Assembly: GCA_002787775.1 (NCBI GenBank)
Contig: PCUW01000008.1
Span: 1 to 64,000, forward strand
Length of the DNA stretch: 64,000 nt
Reading direction: 5' to 3'
Origin: Bdellovibrionales bacterium CG12_big_fil_rev_8_21_14_0_65_38_15
GTDB taxonomy: Bacteria; Bdellovibrionota; Bacteriovoracia; Bacteriovoracales; Bacteriovoracaceae
In this document: positions 31,110-39,411 of the stretch, in pieces
Layout of the letters: every line of letters starts with the position of its first letter
Numbering within the stretch: the first letter of the stretch is position 1
The notes under the pieces: generated by a model
Seen by the model: only the letters and a program-made list of their open reading frames with translations
What the model was told of the DNA's origin: nothing
The model's database searches: none
Translations under genes and position numbers: made by a program

Positions 31110-32227
31110 AAAATGTTTTATATATTAGCCCTAATAGTTATGTTGGTGGTGCTGAGAAATTTATAATAACAGCCTGTAAAGAGCATGATAAAAATACACA
31201 TTTAAAATCAGCTATTCTTTTTTTTAGCGAAGGACCAGGACCACAACTTGCTCGCTCTTTTAATATTAAAACAGTCGTTCTAACAAAATCATTTCGTTTA
31301 TCTAAGCCAATAAAATATCTTAGAGCTGCTTGGGAATTAAGAAAAATATTTAAAGAATTGAGACCAGATTATATACACCTTTCAATGCCATACTCAGTTA
31401 TAGCCTGTTTTATTCCAATGATTGGATTAAAAGCAAAAAAAATCTGGTTCCAACACGGACCGGTTGGAGGTCGCCTAGATCGCATTGCAAGTTTTATTCC
31501 TTTAGACGCAATCTTCTACAATTCAAATGATACTAAAAAACGACACTTAGAAAGTGTTCCATTTAGCTACTCAAACATAAAACATTTTGTCATCAATCTT
31601 GGAGTTGAGATAATAGAATCTAAAGACAAGAAAAAAAATAGTAAAATATTTTTTTCATCAGTAGGTAGGATATGTAAATCAAAAGGACAACTTTTAACTT
31701 TGCAAGCAATTTCAAAATTAAAGGATATCAAAGGAATTTCAGATAAAATTCATTTAAATATTGTTGGTACTGCAAATAGCCCATCAGATTTAAAATATTT
31801 AAAAGAACTTCAAGACTTCTGCCACAAAAACATCATTGAATCGTTGGTGACTTTTCTTGGTCATCAAGATGACATGCGTTCTGTTTACAAAAGCACAGAT
31901 ATATTAATACATACACCTAATATACCTGAAGCTTTTGGCTTAGTTATTGCAGAAGCCATGGCAAATAAAATATTAGTGATTGGCCCAGATCTTGGAGGTG
32001 TCAGAGATATTTTAATCCATCATAAAACAGGTATTGTGTTTCCAATAACCCAAAATGAAGACGATATAGTTCATTTATCAGAACTTATAATGGAAATTGC
32101 GAATAATTTTTCTAGTGAGAATAGTATCTACCAGAAGTATATTAACAATGCATTTGATTTGATTACCTCAAAATATAGTTTAAAATCTATGAATACCCAG
32201 TTAGAAAATGCTTATGATCAACTCTAA
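31106..32227 (+). CDS. GT4-family glycosyltransferase
   Basis: Predicted 373-residue glycosyltransferase. I chose GTG 31106, which overlaps the upstream stop and leaves the protein starting 'MKNVLYISPNSYVGGAEKF', the GT4 glycine motif; the ATG at 31094 lies within the previous gene and adds four residues. 'SSVGRICKSKGQLLTLQAI' opens the donor domain, and 'NIPEAFGLVIAEAMANKILV' gives the E-x7-E motif. Base composition is even more AT-rich than its neighbours, as is common for glycan loci that exchange between strains. Confidence 0.87.
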   Translation: MKNVLYISPNSYVGGAEKFIITACKEHDKNTHLKSAILFFSEGPGPQLARSFNIKTVVLTKSFRLSKPIKYLRAAWELRKIFKELRPDYIHLSMPYSVIACFIPMIGLKAKKIWFQHGPVGGRLDRIASFIPLDAIFYNSNDTKKRHLESVPFSYSNIKHFVINLGVEIIESKDKKKNSKIFFSSVGRICKSKGQLLTLQAISKLKDIKGISDKIHLNIVGTANSPSDLKYLKELQDFCHKNIIESLVTFLGHQDDMRSVYKSTDILIHTPNIPEAFGLVIAEAMANKILVIGPDLGGVRDILIHHKTGIVFPITQNEDDIVHLSELIMEIANNFSSENSIYQKYINNAFDLITSKYSLKSMNTQLENAYDQL

Positions 32228-32255
32228 ATTTGATAATAAAAATTAAAGGTTCCAT

Positions 32256-33374
32256 TTGAAAATAGCTCTCAATATTCGATCACTACACGATATGAAAATC
32301 AGGGGAATCTCACGCTATACTCTGAATCTTTTAAAATCCCTAGCCCTTGAAAAAGATAATATCACCCTCTATTTAATCTCAGAGGTTAAAATTGACGAAA
32401 AAGCTTTAGAGCAAATTAAAGTTTTCTTTCCTTATGATGTTGAAATCTATCATAACAAATATCTTCCTTCACTTATTTGGTTAAATTTGCTATTACCCAT
32501 ATTTCTTTTTTTACACAAAATAAATATCTATCATACACCATTAAACAGAGGCATTCCTATAATTAAGCTCTTGGATGTATTCCCTACAAAAATGGCCGTA
32601 ACCATTCACGACACAATAGCAATTGAGGAAGTTAGAAAGGCACCTTTTAGTATTAAAAAAGGGCTTTTCCTTTTTGAGTGGTGGATGAACAGAGCGGCAG
32701 ACTATATTTTAACTGTTAGTCAGCATTCAAAAGAACAATTAATTCATATTGAAAAATTTGAAGCAGATAAAATTACGGTTATAGCCAATTCCGTTTCAAA
32801 TGATTTTTTTAATGTGTGTACTGAAGAATCTACTCGATCATACTTTCTTTATGTTGGTGGTTTTGAACATAGAAAAAATGTTCCATTTTTATTAAAGGCA
32901 TATTGTAAATATTTAGAAAAAGAACAGTCACCAATACCTCTTAAACTTATTGGGAAAATAACAACATCTCAAATTGAGAATTTCAAAAAATTAAACTCTA
33001 GTGACATTAATAATGATCTCGTTGATTACTTAGGTTATGTTGATGATGCTCAATTACCTAAACTTTACAGAAATGCCCTCGCCGTAATAATTCCTAGCCT
33101 AAATGAGGGATTTGGACTTCAAGCAATCGAAGCTATGGCCACAGCTACACCGCTTCTTTCATCAGATGCTGCGTCCTTACCGGAAGTGGGAGCTGGTGCT
33201 CCACTTTATTTTTCTCCTATATCAGAACAATCACTTTTAAAGCAGATGTTAAATATTCAGAATAATAAATCTTTAATTAATGAAAAAGAGGTAGCTTCCT
33301 CCAAAAGAGCTCAAGATTTTACTGAAAAAATCATTTCCAGTCAGTATCTAAGCTTTCTCAAAATGATAAATTAA
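32256..33374 (+). CDS. GT4-family glycosyltransferase
   Basis: Predicted 372-residue glycosyltransferase of the mannosyl/rhamnosyl-type GT4 branch. 'RGISRYTLNLLKSLA' near residue 17 and 'KMAVTIHDTIAIEE' are characteristic, 'YVGGFEHRKNVPFLLKAY' opens the donor domain and 'PSLNEGFGLQAIEAMATATP' carries the E-x7-E motif. It starts at TTG 32256, six bases after AAAGG. The upstream glycosyltransferase ends 28 bases before. Probably cotranscribed with it. Confidence 0.88.
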   Translation: MKIALNIRSLHDMKIRGISRYTLNLLKSLALEKDNITLYLISEVKIDEKALEQIKVFFPYDVEIYHNKYLPSLIWLNLLLPIFLFLHKINIYHTPLNRGIPIIKLLDVFPTKMAVTIHDTIAIEEVRKAPFSIKKGLFLFEWWMNRAADYILTVSQHSKEQLIHIEKFEADKITVIANSVSNDFFNVCTEESTRSYFLYVGGFEHRKNVPFLLKAYCKYLEKEQSPIPLKLIGKITTSQIENFKKLNSSDINNDLVDYLGYVDDAQLPKLYRNALAVIIPSLNEGFGLQAIEAMATATPLLSSDAASLPEVGAGAPLYFSPISEQSLLKQMLNIQNNKSLINEKEVASSKRAQDFTEKIISSQYLSFLKMIN

Positions 33375-33437
33375 GCACTGCGCAAACCAAAAGGTCATTA
33401 CAGTTAGAAACTAATACATCGCAATTTATCATTTGAT

Positions 33438-33446
33438 TGCTATAAT
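33438..33446 (+). promoter_or_regulatory. Extended -10 promoter, leaderless layout
   Basis: TTGCTATAAT contains a perfect TATAAT (33441-33446) preceded by TG with one base between, the extended -10 form that can act without a -35 box. The methyltransferase ATG is at 33453, six bases after the box, exactly where transcription should begin. It is the cleanest example of the leaderless pattern in this window and suggests that the methyltransferase, flippase and acetyltransferase genes form their own transcript. Confidence 0.6.
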
Positions 33447-33452
33447 AAAATC

Positions 33453-34097
33453 ATGAAAATTGAATATGATAAATATTGGTCTATGAAGTCTATCAATAGC
33501 AGCATGCCTCAACCTAAAGTCATAGACCTTTGGTATAAATCTATTACTACTTCTCCACTTGGAGTTTTAATTCAGCAGAAATTATGCAGTTCAAAAAAGA
33601 TTTTAGACTTTGGAGCAGGTGATAAAAAATGGAAGTCCATTACACCCAAAAAATCTATATATAAATCTTTGGATATCAATAATGAATCTGATCACGATTA
33701 TCATTCAATAGATCAAATAAATGAGACATTTGACAGCATACTCTTCATGGATGTTTTGGAACATATTGAATTAAATGAAGGTCTACGGCTTAGTTTAAAC
33801 CTAATTGATCTACTTGATAAGAACGGATTCCTTTTAATACAAACACCAAATGGTAAATGTATTCGAAATCATCTGGGATCAGATATGACTCATAAGCAGT
33901 TGTATAATCTTCGAGACCTTTATTCGTTTTTTAAATCACGCGGTTTTGAAGTTGATTGTTATAGAGTTAACGTTTTTGCAAATAAACTAAGTGTATTTGC
34001 TAAAATCAAGCACTTCATAAGTGCATTTATAATCACTAGAATTATTGGAGCTGATTATACCGATAATATCTTTTTATCCGTTCAAAAGAGCCAATAA
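33453..34097 (+). CDS. Class I SAM-dependent methyltransferase
   Basis: Predicted 214-residue methyltransferase of the Methyltransf_11/23 type. Motif I is the slightly unusual 'ILDFGAGDKKWKSI', followed by 'YKSLDINNES' with the SAM-binding Asp, then 'FDSILFMDVLEHIEL' and 'GFLLIQTPNG' (motifs II and III). It lies in a polysaccharide locus and could methylate a sugar or a lipid-linked intermediate. Its stop is immediately followed by the GTG of the flippase gene. Substrate cannot be deduced. Confidence 0.85.
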   Translation: MKIEYDKYWSMKSINSSMPQPKVIDLWYKSITTSPLGVLIQQKLCSSKKILDFGAGDKKWKSITPKKSIYKSLDINNESDHDYHSIDQINETFDSILFMDVLEHIELNEGLRLSLNLIDLLDKNGFLLIQTPNGKCIRNHLGSDMTHKQLYNLRDLYSFFKSRGFEVDCYRVNVFANKLSVFAKIKHFISAFIITRIIGADYTDNIFLSVQKSQ

Positions 34098-35567
34098 GTG
34101 TTCAAAAAAGGTGTTAAGAATTATTTTTTTTCAATTTTAGCATTACTGCTTACTACACTAACTTCATTTTTCACAACCCCATTAATAATTAAATATGCAG
34201 GTGCTAGCTACTTCGGGTTATACCAACTAATTTTACAATATCTTGGTTATTCAATATTTTGTGACTTAGGTATTTCAACGGCATCATTAAGTATTTTAAA
34301 TAAAGCGTTTCATTTAAATTCAAAAAATACTGTAAAAGCAGCAATTCGCCTTGTGTTAAATAAATATTTAAAGGTCATGCCGATCATTTTCATTTTTCAA
34401 GTTCTTTTGACAGTTTTTTTAACGAGCCAGGATGAAACAAAAAACAATACATTAAGTTATATTATCATGGCCCTTCCATTGAGCTTCTTACCGCTAAAAG
34501 TATATAGTGATTTCCTACGTTCTTCTGAACAAGTTCATATCGTTTCTAAATCAAATACTATTGGATTATTATCAACTTCCTTTCTTGCCATATATCTTTC
34601 AATAAAAGGTTATGGAATCTTGGGACTAGCTATAAGTTATTTTTTAGGAATGACTCTTATGGCAATTATTCCAATGCTTTATACATTTAAATATCTTTCT
34701 AATATGCCCAATTTAGAAAATGATGATTATAAAAATGGCCTAGAAGACATAACTATCTCACAGCAAGTTCATGCCTCCATTCAAACTTTATCTGGTCAAC
34801 TTAGCTATTCATCCGATGTCATTATCTTATCTTTTTTTGCCTCTAAAGAGATGCTCACAATGTTTTTCATTAATCAAAGACTAGCTCGCTTAATGGACTC
34901 TTTGTTAGTTAATGTCGGAAATAGTTTTTGGTCATCTTTTGCAAATCATCCAGACAAAGACAAAAGAGTTTTCTTTCTTAGAAATATAAATAGCGTTTTT
35001 ATCTTTTTCAGTGGAACAATTTCGCTGCCTTTATTACTTCTTAACCATAAATTCATTAACCTTTGGGTTGGCGAACATTTATTCATAAGTGATTCCTTTA
35101 GTTATATCGTTTTCATGAACTACGCACTATTTGGTCTTCTTTCATTATGGGGATGGATTTTTATTGCTGAAGGAAAACAAGCCTTTATCTCTAGAACAAT
35201 TCTTATGGCTGGTTTTATCAATGTAGCAACAAGCATTTTGGGAACTTACTACTTTCATGAAATAGGTCCCGTTCTTGGAACATTTATTTCTTTTTACTTT
35301 TTCTATTTATGGAGTATCAAAAACAAACTCGCTCACATCGGCTATAATGTAGAAAAGGCAATTAAAGATTTTCTTTTAATTTTTTCAATCAACTCCTCAG
35401 TTTTTTGGTTAATTTTAGCTCTCATCGATACTTCATCTTTTTCTACCTATAAAAGCATCGTATTGATTGCATCAATATTTTCAATCTCTTATTTAATTAA
35501 TTCACTTTTACTATTTAAAACCGTTATCCCATCAAAGATTTTTTTAATTATTAAGGAACTTAGATAA
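34098..35567 (+). CDS. Wzx-type polysaccharide flippase
   Basis: Predicted 489-residue inner-membrane protein with 12-14 hydrophobic helices, MOP superfamily. 'YFFSILALLLTTLTSFFTTP' then 'YAGASYFGLYQLILQYLGY' is the opening typical of O-antigen/capsule flippases, which move undecaprenyl-linked repeat units to the periplasm. It starts at GTG 34098 directly after the methyltransferase stop and ends directly before the acetyltransferase ATG, so the three are one unit. It would act after the glycosyltransferases and before the Wzy-like polymerase encoded at 36824. Confidence 0.88.
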   Translation: MFKKGVKNYFFSILALLLTTLTSFFTTPLIIKYAGASYFGLYQLILQYLGYSIFCDLGISTASLSILNKAFHLNSKNTVKAAIRLVLNKYLKVMPIIFIFQVLLTVFLTSQDETKNNTLSYIIMALPLSFLPLKVYSDFLRSSEQVHIVSKSNTIGLLSTSFLAIYLSIKGYGILGLAISYFLGMTLMAIIPMLYTFKYLSNMPNLENDDYKNGLEDITISQQVHASIQTLSGQLSYSSDVIILSFFASKEMLTMFFINQRLARLMDSLLVNVGNSFWSSFANHPDKDKRVFFLRNINSVFIFFSGTISLPLLLLNHKFINLWVGEHLFISDSFSYIVFMNYALFGLLSLWGWIFIAEGKQAFISRTILMAGFINVATSILGTYYFHEIGPVLGTFISFYFFYLWSIKNKLAHIGYNVEKAIKDFLLIFSINSSVFWLILALIDTSSFSTYKSIVLIASIFSISYLINSLLLFKTVIPSKIFLIIKELR

Positions 35568-36188
35568 ATGTTAAAAAAAATAAGAAATATCTTTAACTAT
35601 AATTTTTCGTTACATTTTCGTTTTCTTTTTAATGTTAATGCAAAAAGAATTCGTTTTTTAGGTCCGTTTGAATTTAATGTAGATAAGAATTCCATCATTT
35701 CTTCAACTAATAACTCTGCTTGCTTTATAGGTAGCCCAATAGGGGCAACTGGAAGAAAAAGTTTGATTACACAAATTAAACTGAAAAAAAACTCTAAATT
35801 AATTTTGGGCGAAAATTCTATTATTGGAAGTGGATGCACTGTTAGCTGCAATTCAAATGCGATTATCTCAATAGGAAAAAATAGTTATATTGCCTCAACA
35901 TCAATCTTAAGCTCAAGCCAATCAGTAACAATAGGCGAAAACTGTTCAATTTCTTGGAATGTTACTATTATGGATGATGATGGGCACACTTTTAGAAATC
36001 ATAAACAAGTGAAAGCAATTACAATTGGAAATAATGTTTGGATTGGAGCAAATAGCATTATCCTTAAAGGAGTTAACCTTGGAGACAATGTAGTCGTTGG
36101 AACTGGCTCTGTCGTAACGAAGTCTTTTCCTAATAATTCAGTTATTGCAGGAGTACCTGCAAAACTGATTAAAACAATTACTGACTAG
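35568..36188 (+). CDS. Hexapeptide-repeat acyltransferase (left-handed beta helix)
   Basis: Predicted 206-residue acyltransferase of the maltose/galactoside acetyltransferase type. From about residue 75 onward there are repeated [LIV]-G-x4 turns ('LILGENSIIGSGCTV', 'ISIGKNSYIASTSI', 'ITIGNNVWIGANSIILKG') ending in 'VVGTGSVVTKSFPNNSVIAG', the standard C-terminal coil. The catalytic histidine is likely in 'MDDDGHTFRNH'. It probably O-acetylates a sugar of the surface glycan. The ATG abuts the flippase stop; the 3' end lies four bases from the stop of the convergent SLBB gene. Confidence 0.88.
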   Translation: MLKKIRNIFNYNFSLHFRFLFNVNAKRIRFLGPFEFNVDKNSIISSTNNSACFIGSPIGATGRKSLITQIKLKKNSKLILGENSIIGSGCTVSCNSNAIISIGKNSYIASTSILSSSQSVTIGENCSISWNVTIMDDDGHTFRNHKQVKAITIGNNVWIGANSIILKGVNLGDNVVVGTGSVVTKSFPNNSVIAGVPAKLIKTITD

Positions 36189-36191
36189 CAA

Positions 36192-36737
36192 TTAATTTTT
36201 CCTAACTTCTCTATAGATAATTATTGAAGATAAAATTGTAGCTACAACACCAATAAGAGATGTGTAATAGGCTCGGTCTTCTCTAAATGTCGACCTTTCC
36301 GCAAAGATCGTATCTCTAGGCTTTAATTCAGTAGCAAAAGCCTCACTATCTCCACCCTCTGAAACATCAAAACTTCTTGTTTCGACAGTATCACCGTTTC
36401 TCTGTGTTAGCTTTATATTATCGGACTTAGCTGTTGCAGTAACTCCTCCTGCAATTGAAAGCCCTTCGACAAGACTGGATCCTATCGGTATGAAATGTAG
36501 TCCAGGTTTTTGAACCTCGCCCCAAATATGAACAGGAATCAAAACTTTTCCTTTAATCACAGGTGAATAATATATACTTCCCATAATCTTACCAAGCCCT
36601 TCAACTTCTGAAGGAAGAGCCAACTCTTTCAAGTCTATTGTAGAAGCTGACTTCTTTGATGTGCTCTTAGCAAAACTTGGAAAAGAGCAAGACAAGAGAG
36701 AGTAAATCAAAAGATAGCTGAGTGTTTTGTTTTTCAT
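36192..36737 (-). CDS. SLBB-domain periplasmic/membrane protein of polysaccharide export
   Basis: Predicted 181-residue protein with a signal peptide (residues 1-23, ending SFAK), one SLBB-like domain (about 60-150: 'VHIWGEVQKPGLHFIPIGSS', 'GLSIAGGVTATAKSDNIKL') and a C-terminal transmembrane helix (about 158-176) with a basic end. SLBB domains form the periplasmic rings of Wza-type exporters. The Poly_export domain that precedes SLBB in Wza is absent, and so is a lipobox, so this is not a full outer-membrane exporter. TATATT ends seven bases before the ATG. It may be an accessory ring or scaffold of the glycan machine. Confidence 0.8.
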   Translation of the reverse strand: MKNKTLSYLLIYSLLSCSFPSFAKSTSKKSASTIDLKELALPSEVEGLGKIMGSIYYSPVIKGKVLIPVHIWGEVQKPGLHFIPIGSSLVEGLSIAGGVTATAKSDNIKLTQRNGDTVETRSFDVSEGGDSEAFATELKPRDTIFAERSTFREDRAYYTSLIGVVATILSSIIIYREVRKN

Positions 36738-36823
36738 GCTGCATAATATAAACTCACACTACAATATTGGCAAATTTTTTTGTTTATGGACGACAGCGTT
36801 AACTTTATATTTTATACTTAACT

Positions 36824-38365
36824 ATGCTTAATCCTAATATTAATGATCAAACAAAAGAGACAGTTAAGACTCTGCCAATTAAAAACTACGAAGTTTTAAG
36901 TATTTTACTTTACGTCATTCATATTGGATTAAACCTCGCACAAATATCCGCAATTAAATATTTCTATCTTCTAGAAGTTTTAGTCTTTCTAATCCTCGCT
37001 CTCAAATATTCTTGGAAAGATTTATTCATACCAACCATTGTCTTTTTTTTTATTGAAGGCCAAGGGCGAGTCCTAGGCCAATATAATCCCTTTCATCGAG
37101 TTGTATTTGATGCCTATCTCTTCATTTTAGTAGCAAAACACTATATTGCTAAAAAGGCGCTAACATTACCCGAGAAGATTCCACTATTCTTTAAACTTGT
37201 AATCATAGGTCATTTTGGCTGGTATATTGTCCAATTCTTTAATGTCAATTCAGTCGGACCGTTAGGCCCATTAGTTGCTACTAAAATTTATATTTTTCCA
37301 ATATTTATGTTCTTTATGTTTCTAGACCAGCCACTTGAAGCCACTACAAAAGCCTTTAATAAAAGATATTTATTCATTGTCTTAATCCTTATTTTGCAGT
37401 TTATCCTTATTTTTTTTCAAATTAGTAGTGGAGATACTTCTGTTTTAAATTTGAGCTCTTATTATTCAAAATCAATGGATCAAGCATTCACTGGAGAATT
37501 CTTTAGACCATATGGAACAAGTTTTGTTCCTGGTGGTGTCTCTATCTATATAGCGCTAAGTACTGCTTTCTTATTTATTACAAAAACATATAGACCATGG
37601 GCAATCCCTTTAAATATCATAACAACAGTACTTTTAATAGCAGCACTTTTTGTCCTACAAGTAAGAGTTGGACTTATTCTAGCCTTTCTCGTCATTTCCT
37701 ATAGCTCACTTATTATTGTTCTACGTTCTAAAAAACGTGTCTTTGGTCTCATTATTTTTTTCCTGACTTTATCGTTAGTGCCAATCTTTTTTGATAATAT
37801 CCTTATTGTGCAAGAATATTTCCCCGAAGTTAATTTAAAAAAATCAATTGAGAGGATTCAAGATATTTCAAATACAGAGGACCTATCAAGCAAGAGAGCA
37901 TCATTTGATTTAAGTCTTTTTGCATCTGTTTTTATGGATCGTTTAGAAAAAGCGCCTCTAGGTCTTGGACCTGGAAGAACAGGTGCAGCAGCAGGTATGT
38001 TTAAGGATATTATTGAAGATGATCCAATATACGATTTAGCATTTAGTTGGAGTCTAGATAATCTGTATATTAGCCTAGTTATTGACCTTGGAATTGGCAT
38101 GATATTTTATACAATGCTGATTGTAGGACTACCGCTATATACCTTTTGGCGAAGCTTGATTTATTGGCAAAAAAATAAACTAAAAACAAATATTTCATTA
38201 ATATCCCTAGGAACTCTTTTAGTTACATTACTAACTTCTTGGGGTGGACTAAGTATTCCTTATAATCCAGTTTCTTTCTTTTTCTGGTTTTGGTTAGCTC
38301 ATTCGATTAATAGTTTAGATCGCGAAAGTAAATTAGAAGTGCAACCTATTTCGCAAGTAGATTAA
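36824..38365 (+). CDS. Wzy-like O-antigen/capsule polymerase
   Basis: Predicted 513-residue membrane protein with about 11-12 hydrophobic segments and a large periplasmic loop near residues 335-400, the layout of the O-antigen ligase/polymerase (Wzy_C) family. 'FRPYGTSFVPGGVSIYIAL' and the loop 'LEKAPLGLGPGRTGAAAG' are the kind of conserved patches found in this family. It would polymerise repeat units delivered by the flippase. TATACT (36813-36818) ends five bases before the ATG. It converges with and overlaps the acyltransferase-3 gene by 33 bases. Ligase activity is the alternative. Confidence 0.82.
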   Translation: MLNPNINDQTKETVKTLPIKNYEVLSILLYVIHIGLNLAQISAIKYFYLLEVLVFLILALKYSWKDLFIPTIVFFFIEGQGRVLGQYNPFHRVVFDAYLFILVAKHYIAKKALTLPEKIPLFFKLVIIGHFGWYIVQFFNVNSVGPLGPLVATKIYIFPIFMFFMFLDQPLEATTKAFNKRYLFIVLILILQFILIFFQISSGDTSVLNLSSYYSKSMDQAFTGEFFRPYGTSFVPGGVSIYIALSTAFLFITKTYRPWAIPLNIITTVLLIAALFVLQVRVGLILAFLVISYSSLIIVLRSKKRVFGLIIFFLTLSLVPIFFDNILIVQEYFPEVNLKKSIERIQDISNTEDLSSKRASFDLSLFASVFMDRLEKAPLGLGPGRTGAAAGMFKDIIEDDPIYDLAFSWSLDNLYISLVIDLGIGMIFYTMLIVGLPLYTFWRSLIYWQKNKLKTNISLISLGTLLVTLLTSWGGLSIPYNPVSFFFWFWLAHSINSLDRESKLEVQPISQVD

Positions 38366-39385
38366 TATTGGTTTTTCTACAAGTCTATAAAAGACCCAGC
38401 CAGCAATCACAGAAAAAACGGTAATAAACACGATGTTCAAAAGAGGAAGAGACTCAAACAATTTATAAGATATTAAAATCCTGGATAATAAAGACATCAA
38501 AGGAAAATGAACTAAGTAAATAGAATATGAAGCATCCCCTAGTTCAATCATCCATTTTGGAATTTCAAACTGACTAGCTCTTTCCCACATAATAACACCA
38601 AATAACATAGCAAAAAATAAAGGCCCGTAAATAACAATGCTATGAGACTTATGAAAATAATGACTAAATTCAGCTTCAAAGTAACCAACTACAAAATATG
38701 CAACAAACGAAAACACAAACAAAATTTTGCCAAACAAAAATTTTGTTTTATTAAGAACTAAACTCGCAATTAAACAACCTGCTAAGAACTCTAAATTAAA
38801 CGGGCTAAACAAAAATTTAAAAATATAAGGTGCATCAAAATAGACAACGTTCAAATCACAAGCATAAAAAAAGAGAGACAATAGTGTTAAAAGAAAATAA
38901 AAGTGAAATTTGAATGAGGACAGTCCATAAAATCCAAGAGCAAACAATAAATAAAACCAAACCTCATGCTTTAAAGTCCAAGCCACCCCTAAGATTGGTT
39001 CTAATGAATTTGGGAAAAGAAAAAAACTCGTTAAGAATGTCGACACATATCGATAATGATCCAAACCATAACGAGGAAAAATAAGATAAAAGAACGTTAA
39101 TGGAATAAGAGTGCACCAGTAAATTGGAAAGATTCTAACAAATCTACTTTTCAAATAAGGTATAAATGAAGGATTTTTAATTGTAGTGGTGTAAAATATA
39201 ACAAAACCACTTAAAATGAAGAAAAAATCAACTCCAGTATATCCAAACTGAAAATAGTCTCCAAGAAAACTAATACCAAATTTTTTATTCGAAGTAAGAG
39301 TTGCATGTCTTAAGACAACCATCAAAGCAGCAAAGCCACGCAAGGCTTGTACACCTGTAAAATACTGCCTTTTGCTGTCTACCAT
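38333..39385 (-). CDS. Acyltransferase family 3 (OafA-like) membrane protein
   Basis: Predicted 350-residue polytopic enzyme with about ten transmembrane helices. The N-terminal 'GVQALRGFAALMVVLRHA' contains the R-x10-H-type signature of membrane O-acyltransferases (His in VLRHA), with 'GYTGVDFFFILSGFVIFY' next and 'LKSRFVRIFPIYW' after. Such enzymes acetylate or succinylate glycans at the membrane. It is the last gene of the minus-strand run whose earlier members are the BY-kinase-like pair and the Wzz-like protein, which fits a role in modifying the same polymer. Confidence 0.9.
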   Translation of the reverse strand: MVDSKRQYFTGVQALRGFAALMVVLRHATLTSNKKFGISFLGDYFQFGYTGVDFFFILSGFVIFYTTTIKNPSFIPYLKSRFVRIFPIYWCTLIPLTFFYLIFPRYGLDHYRYVSTFLTSFFLFPNSLEPILGVAWTLKHEVWFYLLFALGFYGLSSFKFHFYFLLTLLSLFFYACDLNVVYFDAPYIFKFLFSPFNLEFLAGCLIASLVLNKTKFLFGKILFVFSFVAYFVVGYFEAEFSHYFHKSHSIVIYGPLFFAMLFGVIMWERASQFEIPKWMIELGDASYSIYLVHFPLMSLLSRILISYKLFESLPLLNIVFITVFSVIAGWVFYRLVEKPILIYLRNRLHF

Positions 39386-39411
39386 TGCAACCTAACACAA
39401 CCGTGTTGAAA

